From an uncultured Spiribacter sp. (GTDB lineage Bacteria; Pseudomonadota; Gammaproteobacteria; Nitrococcales; Nitrococcaceae): a stretch of DNA of 35,204 bases. A program made the translations under genes and the position numbers. Under the pieces are notes generated by a model that worked only from the letters and a program-made list of their open reading frames with translations, was not told where the DNA came from and searched no databases. Location: positions 1 to 35,204 of the forward strand of contig CAJXMI010000013.1 in the NCBI GenBank assembly GCA_913056145.1, given 5' to 3'. Every line of letters begins with the position of its first letter. Position 1 is the first letter of the stretch. Below, one piece after another: positions 32,225-35,204 of the stretch.

Positions 32225-32935
32225 ATGCAAACCGTTTTGCCGCTGCTCGGCATTTTTGCCGTATTTTCACCGGCCCTGATGCTGCCGGGCCCCGACTTTG
32301 TGGCCGTGGTGCGCAATACCATTGCCCGGGGTCGCTGGGCGGGTGTCATGACGGCGCTCGGGGTGAGCCTCGGGATCACCCTCTACGCGGGCATCAGCGC
32401 AGCAGGGCTGGCCACGCTGCTGGCCCGCATCCAGTGGTTCGAGCTGATCGTACGCCTGGGCGGCGCGGCCTTTCTGGGCTATCTGGGCCTGCGGCTGCTC
32501 ACGGCCCGCAAGACACCCCGCCCTATCAACGGCGCAGTGCCCGCTGAGCCGGACAGGCCGCGCGAGGCACGCCCCAAAGCGGGGGATCCCGGCGGGAAAA
32601 CCGCATCGGCCAAGCCCGATTCCCGGTCAGGCGGGCCCGACAACCCCCTGCTGATGGGGCTGCTGGTCAACCTCACCAACCCCAAAGCGATTGTGTTCTT
32701 TGCCAGCATCTTTGGTACCGCCATCAAACCCGGCACGCCGCCCTGGATCCTTGCCGCCGTGGTCGCCGTGGTGGGCATTTGCGGACTGGCCTGGTTCTCC
32801 GCGGTCAGCCTGCTCACCGCCTCCACCGGGTTTCTGGTCAGCCTCGAGGATCATCAGCACTGGATCGAGCGCCTGGCGGGGGTAGCCTTCCTCGGGTTTG
32901 CGGCCAAGCTCGTCTTCGACGTTATTACCCGCTAG
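32225..32935 (+). CDS. LysE/RhtB-family amino-acid exporter
   Basis: Inner-membrane exporter of 236 residues with six hydrophobic segments. The family opening is FSPALMLPGPDFVAVVRNTIARG, and GLLVNLTNPKAIVFFASIFG begins the second half. A long hydrophilic loop rich in Pro, Arg, Asp and Gly (about residues 93-140) separates the third and fourth segments. A GTG at 32216 is a possible longer start. It lies 62 bases after the SDR and converges on the Lrp gene. The substrate is unknown; amino acids such as threonine or homoserine lactone are usual for the family. Confidence 0.85.
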   Translation: MQTVLPLLGIFAVFSPALMLPGPDFVAVVRNTIARGRWAGVMTALGVSLGITLYAGISAAGLATLLARIQWFELIVRLGGAAFLGYLGLRLLTARKTPRPINGAVPAEPDRPREARPKAGDPGGKTASAKPDSRSGGPDNPLLMGLLVNLTNPKAIVFFASIFGTAIKPGTPPWILAAVVAVVGICGLAWFSAVSLLTASTGFLVSLEDHQHWIERLAGVAFLGFAAKLVFDVITR

Positions 32936-32966
32936 GGAACGCTTGATCGAACGGGGCATCCCAGCC

Positions 32967-33440
32967 CTATGGCCCCAGCTCCTTGACCGCCTCCATGGCC
33001 ACATAGGTACTGGTGGAGGCCACATGCGGGAGGCTCGAGATGCTCTCGGCCAGCACCCGGCGGTAGGTGGCAATGCCGGGCGTGCGCACCTTGAGCAGAT
33101 AATCGAAGCCGCCGGCAATAAGGTGGCATTCCTCGATCTCGGGGACATCCCGTGCGGCCTCGTTGAAGTTGCGCAGCGCCGCCTCGCGCGTGTCTGACAG
33201 CTTTACCTCGACAAAGGCCACATGGGCTGCACCAATCCCGATGGGATCAAGAATTGCTCGGTAGCCCCGAATGACATGGGCCTCTTCCAGGCGGCGCAGC
33301 CGCGCTTGGGTGGGCGACTTGGAGCGCCCGATGCGACGGGCCAGTTCGGCCACGCTGATGCGACCGTCCACCGATAATACCCGGAGAATGGCGCGGTCCA
33401 GTCGGTCGAGGCCTGCGCCCGGCCCAAGGTCATTTGTCAT
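32967..33440 (-). CDS. putR: Lrp/AsnC-family regulator, probable PutR
   Basis: Transcription factor of 157 residues: an N-terminal HTH (SVAELARRIGRSKSPTQARL, residues about 30-50) and a C-terminal RAM effector domain (HVAFVEVKLSD and HLIAGGFDYLLKVRT). AGGTGGG before the ATG at 33440 sets the start. Its divergent arrangement with putA matches the known proline-responsive activator PutR/PruR/BkdR-type regulators; proline is the likely effector. Confidence 0.88.
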   Translation of the reverse strand: MTNDLGPGAGLDRLDRAILRVLSVDGRISVAELARRIGRSKSPTQARLRRLEEAHVIRGYRAILDPIGIGAAHVAFVEVKLSDTREAALRNFNEAARDVPEIEECHLIAGGFDYLLKVRTPGIATYRRVLAESISSLPHVASTSTYVAMEAVKELGP

Positions 33441-33527
33441 GTTTTGCCCACCTAAAAAAGTCGATTGTTCTTTGAAATAACCAATTTTGGGCCAACTTAC
33501 CACTTTTGCTCGTTTATCGTGGATCAC
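33441..33527. promoter_or_regulatory. Divergent putR-putA promoter region
   Basis: 87 bases, markedly AT-rich compared with the flanking coding DNA, with runs such as CTAAAAAAG, GTTCTTTGAAAT and CCAATTTTGG. Lrp-type proteins favour such loosely palindromic AT-rich sites. The GGGCC after CCAATTTT leaves imperfect dyads; exact operators are not resolvable by eye. Confidence 0.5.
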
Positions 33528-35204
33528 ATGGATACACGAGTCAGTCTCATCAACCACGAACAGCCCGTTGGCCTACCGGCGGGGATCACTCATGGCATGC
33601 GCCGCTCCGAGATCAGCGCCCTGCAGGATCTGGTCGACGTCGCCGATCTGGACCCGGCCCGCCGTGCCCAAATCGTTGCCGATGCCGCGGATCTGGTCAG
33701 GGAGATTCGTGCCAGTGCCCGGCCTGGTCTGATGGAGGTCTTCCTGTCGGAATACGGGCTGTCCACCGATGAGGGCATTGCGCTCATGTGCCTTGCCGAG
33801 GCGTTGTTGCGTGTCCCTGACGCACCCAGCATTGACGCCCTGATCGAAGACAAGATCCGTCCCGCCGACTGGGGCCAGCACATGGGGCACTCCGCCTCGA
33901 GCCTGGTCAACGCCTCGACCTGGGCGCTTATGCTGACCGGTCGAATCCTGGATGACGAGGGCAGCGGCATGGTCCGCAACCTCCGTGGCGCGGTTAAACG
34001 GCTGGGTGAGCCCGTCATCCGGACCGCGGTCGGGCGCGCCATGCGCGAAATGGGCCGACAGTTCGTCCTCGGCGAGTCGATCGAGGCCGCCATGAAACGC
34101 GCCCGTGGACTCGAGAAGAAGGGCTACACCTACTCCTACGACATGCTGGGCGAGGCAGCCCGCACAGGGGCTGATGCCGAGCAGTATTTCGAGGCCTACC
34201 GCAACGCCATACAGGCCATCGCTGGCGCCGCGCACGGCAGCGACAGTCGCGCCAACCCGGGCATCTCGGTCAAGCTCTCGGCGCTACACCCGCGCTACGA
34301 GCTGGCCCAGCGCGACCGTGTAATGAAGGAACTGGTGCCGCGTCTGGCAGCGCTTGTGCACCTGGCTGCCGAGCATGATCTGGGGCTTAACATCGATGCC
34401 GAGGAGGCCGATCGACTCGCGATTTCGCTGGAAGTCATCGAGGCCGTGCTCGCCGACCCGGCGTTGGCCGGCTGGAACGGCTTTGGCGTTGTGGTCCAGG
34501 CCTATGGGCAGCGTGCGGCCGAGGTGGTGGACTGGATCCATGCACTGGCCGAGCGGCTGGATCGACGCATGACACTGCGCCTCGTCAAGGGAGCATACTG
34601 GGATACCGAGGTTAAGCGCGCCCAGGTGCTGGGCGTGGATGGCTTCCCGGTGTTCACGCGCAAGGCGGCCAGTGACGTCAGCTACATCGCGGTGTCACGC
34701 AAGCTGCTGGCCATGACCGATCGGATCTACCCGCAGTTCGCCACCCACAACGCCCACACCGTGGCGGCGGTGCTGGCGATGGCCGATGAAATGGGGGTCG
34801 CCAGCGATCGCTACGAGTTCCAGCGCCTGCACGGCATGGGCGAGCGCCTGCATGAAATCGTGATCAAGCGCCATGCCACCCGCTGCCGCATCTACGCCCC
34901 GGTGGGCGAGCATCGTGATCTGCTGGCCTATCTGGTGCGGCGGCTGCTTGAGAACGGCGCCAATTCATCCTTCGTCAATCAGATCGTTGATGAGAATGTT
35001 GCGCCGGAAGAAGTGGTGGCCTGCCCCTTTGATGCCCTCGATGACATGGTCCAGCCGGTCAACCCGGACCTCGCCCGCGGCCCGGAGGTCTTCCTGCCGG
35101 TGCGGCGCAACGCCCGGGGCTTTGATCTGGGCGATCTGGCGGATCTTGACTGTATTGAAGGTGCGCGCCGGCCGTACCGCGACCGCCCTTTCCGCGCCGA
35201 GCCG
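33528..35204 (+). CDS. putA: Bifunctional proline dehydrogenase / P5C dehydrogenase PutA (partial, 5' part)
   Basis: First 559 codons of PutA, cut at the window edge. It begins MDTRVSLINHEQPVGLPAG and enters the PutA arm and FAD-binding proline dehydrogenase barrel: MEVFLSEYGLSTDEGIALMC, GISVKLSALHPRYE, LRLVKGAYWD, FATHNAHTVAA, HGMGERLHE and LLENGANSSFVN. There is no N-terminal ribbon-helix-helix DNA-binding domain, so it is not self-repressing like E. coli PutA; the Lrp gene across the divergent promoter should control it. It oxidises proline, including proline made from 3-hydroxyproline isomers, to glutamate. The P5C dehydrogenase half lies beyond the window. Confidence 0.95.
   Translation, partial: MDTRVSLINHEQPVGLPAGITHGMRRSEISALQDLVDVADLDPARRAQIVADAADLVREIRASARPGLMEVFLSEYGLSTDEGIALMCLAEALLRVPDAPSIDALIEDKIRPADWGQHMGHSASSLVNASTWALMLTGRILDDEGSGMVRNLRGAVKRLGEPVIRTAVGRAMREMGRQFVLGESIEAAMKRARGLEKKGYTYSYDMLGEAARTGADAEQYFEAYRNAIQAIAGAAHGSDSRANPGISVKLSALHPRYELAQRDRVMKELVPRLAALVHLAAEHDLGLNIDAEEADRLAISLEVIEAVLADPALAGWNGFGVVVQAYGQRAAEVVDWIHALAERLDRRMTLRLVKGAYWDTEVKRAQVLGVDGFPVFTRKAASDVSYIAVSRKLLAMTDRIYPQFATHNAHTVAAVLAMADEMGVASDRYEFQRLHGMGERLHEIVIKRHATRCRIYAPVGEHRDLLAYLVRRLLENGANSSFVNQIVDENVAPEEVVACPFDALDDMVQPVNPDLARGPEVFLPVRRNARGFDLGDLADLDCIEGARRPYRDRPFRAEP

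Noticed and set aside
1-35204. CRISPR array or insertion sequence
   Set aside because: No regularly spaced repeats, transposase or terminal inverted repeats were seen on either strand.

Overview
The window looks like a chromosomal segment of a GC-rich gammaproteobacterium, possibly a halophile. The evidence is the linked asmA-mutY-yggX-tRNA-Phe block, an order I recall from Pseudomonas and relatives, the dense four-base start/stop overlaps, and the many acidic proteins. I cannot fix the genus from the sequence alone. Most of the segment is catabolic: organic-acid and amino-acid uptake systems, each beside its degradation pathway and a local regulator.

Region 1 (1-11534) is a hydroxyproline island. 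The minus strand carries a GntR/FCD regulator, a cis-3-hydroxy-L-proline dehydratase of the enolase superfamily, and a Liv-type ABC importer (binding protein, two permeases, two ATPases, the last cut by the window edge). The plus strand carries a pyrroline-4-hydroxy-2-carboxylate deaminase, a Cys/Cys hydroxyproline epimerase, a pyrroline-2-carboxylate reductase, a 2-oxoglutarate semialdehyde dehydrogenase and a Cys/Thr trans-3-hydroxyproline dehydratase. A TTGTATA motif occurs both in the divergent promoter region and before the binding-protein gene, and is the likely GntR operator. The D-hydroxyproline oxidase/dehydrogenase step is not in the window. Proline made from the 3-hydroxy isomers could be consumed by PutA, whose gene begins at the right end of the window.

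Region 2 (11510-17856) is mostly housekeeping: a small unknown ORF, molybdate transport (modCBA), a host-attachment-family protein, then asmA, mutY, yggX and tRNA-Phe(GAA).

Region 3 (17857-20160) is an islet directly downstream of tRNA-Phe. It holds three tightly coupled genes: a helix-turn-helix protein, an AbiEii-type nucleotidyltransferase with intact catalytic residues, and a PP2C-type phosphatase. They sit behind a strong promoter overlapped by a 26-nt imperfect palindrome. This looks like a compact toxin-antitoxin or phage-defence module, and I do not recognise the phosphatase-containing form as a named system. It is the most interesting part of the window.

Region 4 (20161-32162) is a four-carbon sugar-acid island: an alpha/beta hydrolase and LacI regulator on the minus strand, then on the plus strand ltnD-otnK-otnC-otnI-denD (L-threonate and D-erythronate breakdown to triose phosphate), a TRAP transporter (P-Q-M), an aldehyde dehydrogenase and a short-chain dehydrogenase. 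Two near-perfect LacI-type operators lie in the divergent promoter region.

Region 5 (32225-35204) holds a LysE/RhtB-type exporter, an Lrp/AsnC regulator, and the divergent 5' part of putA, cut by the window end.
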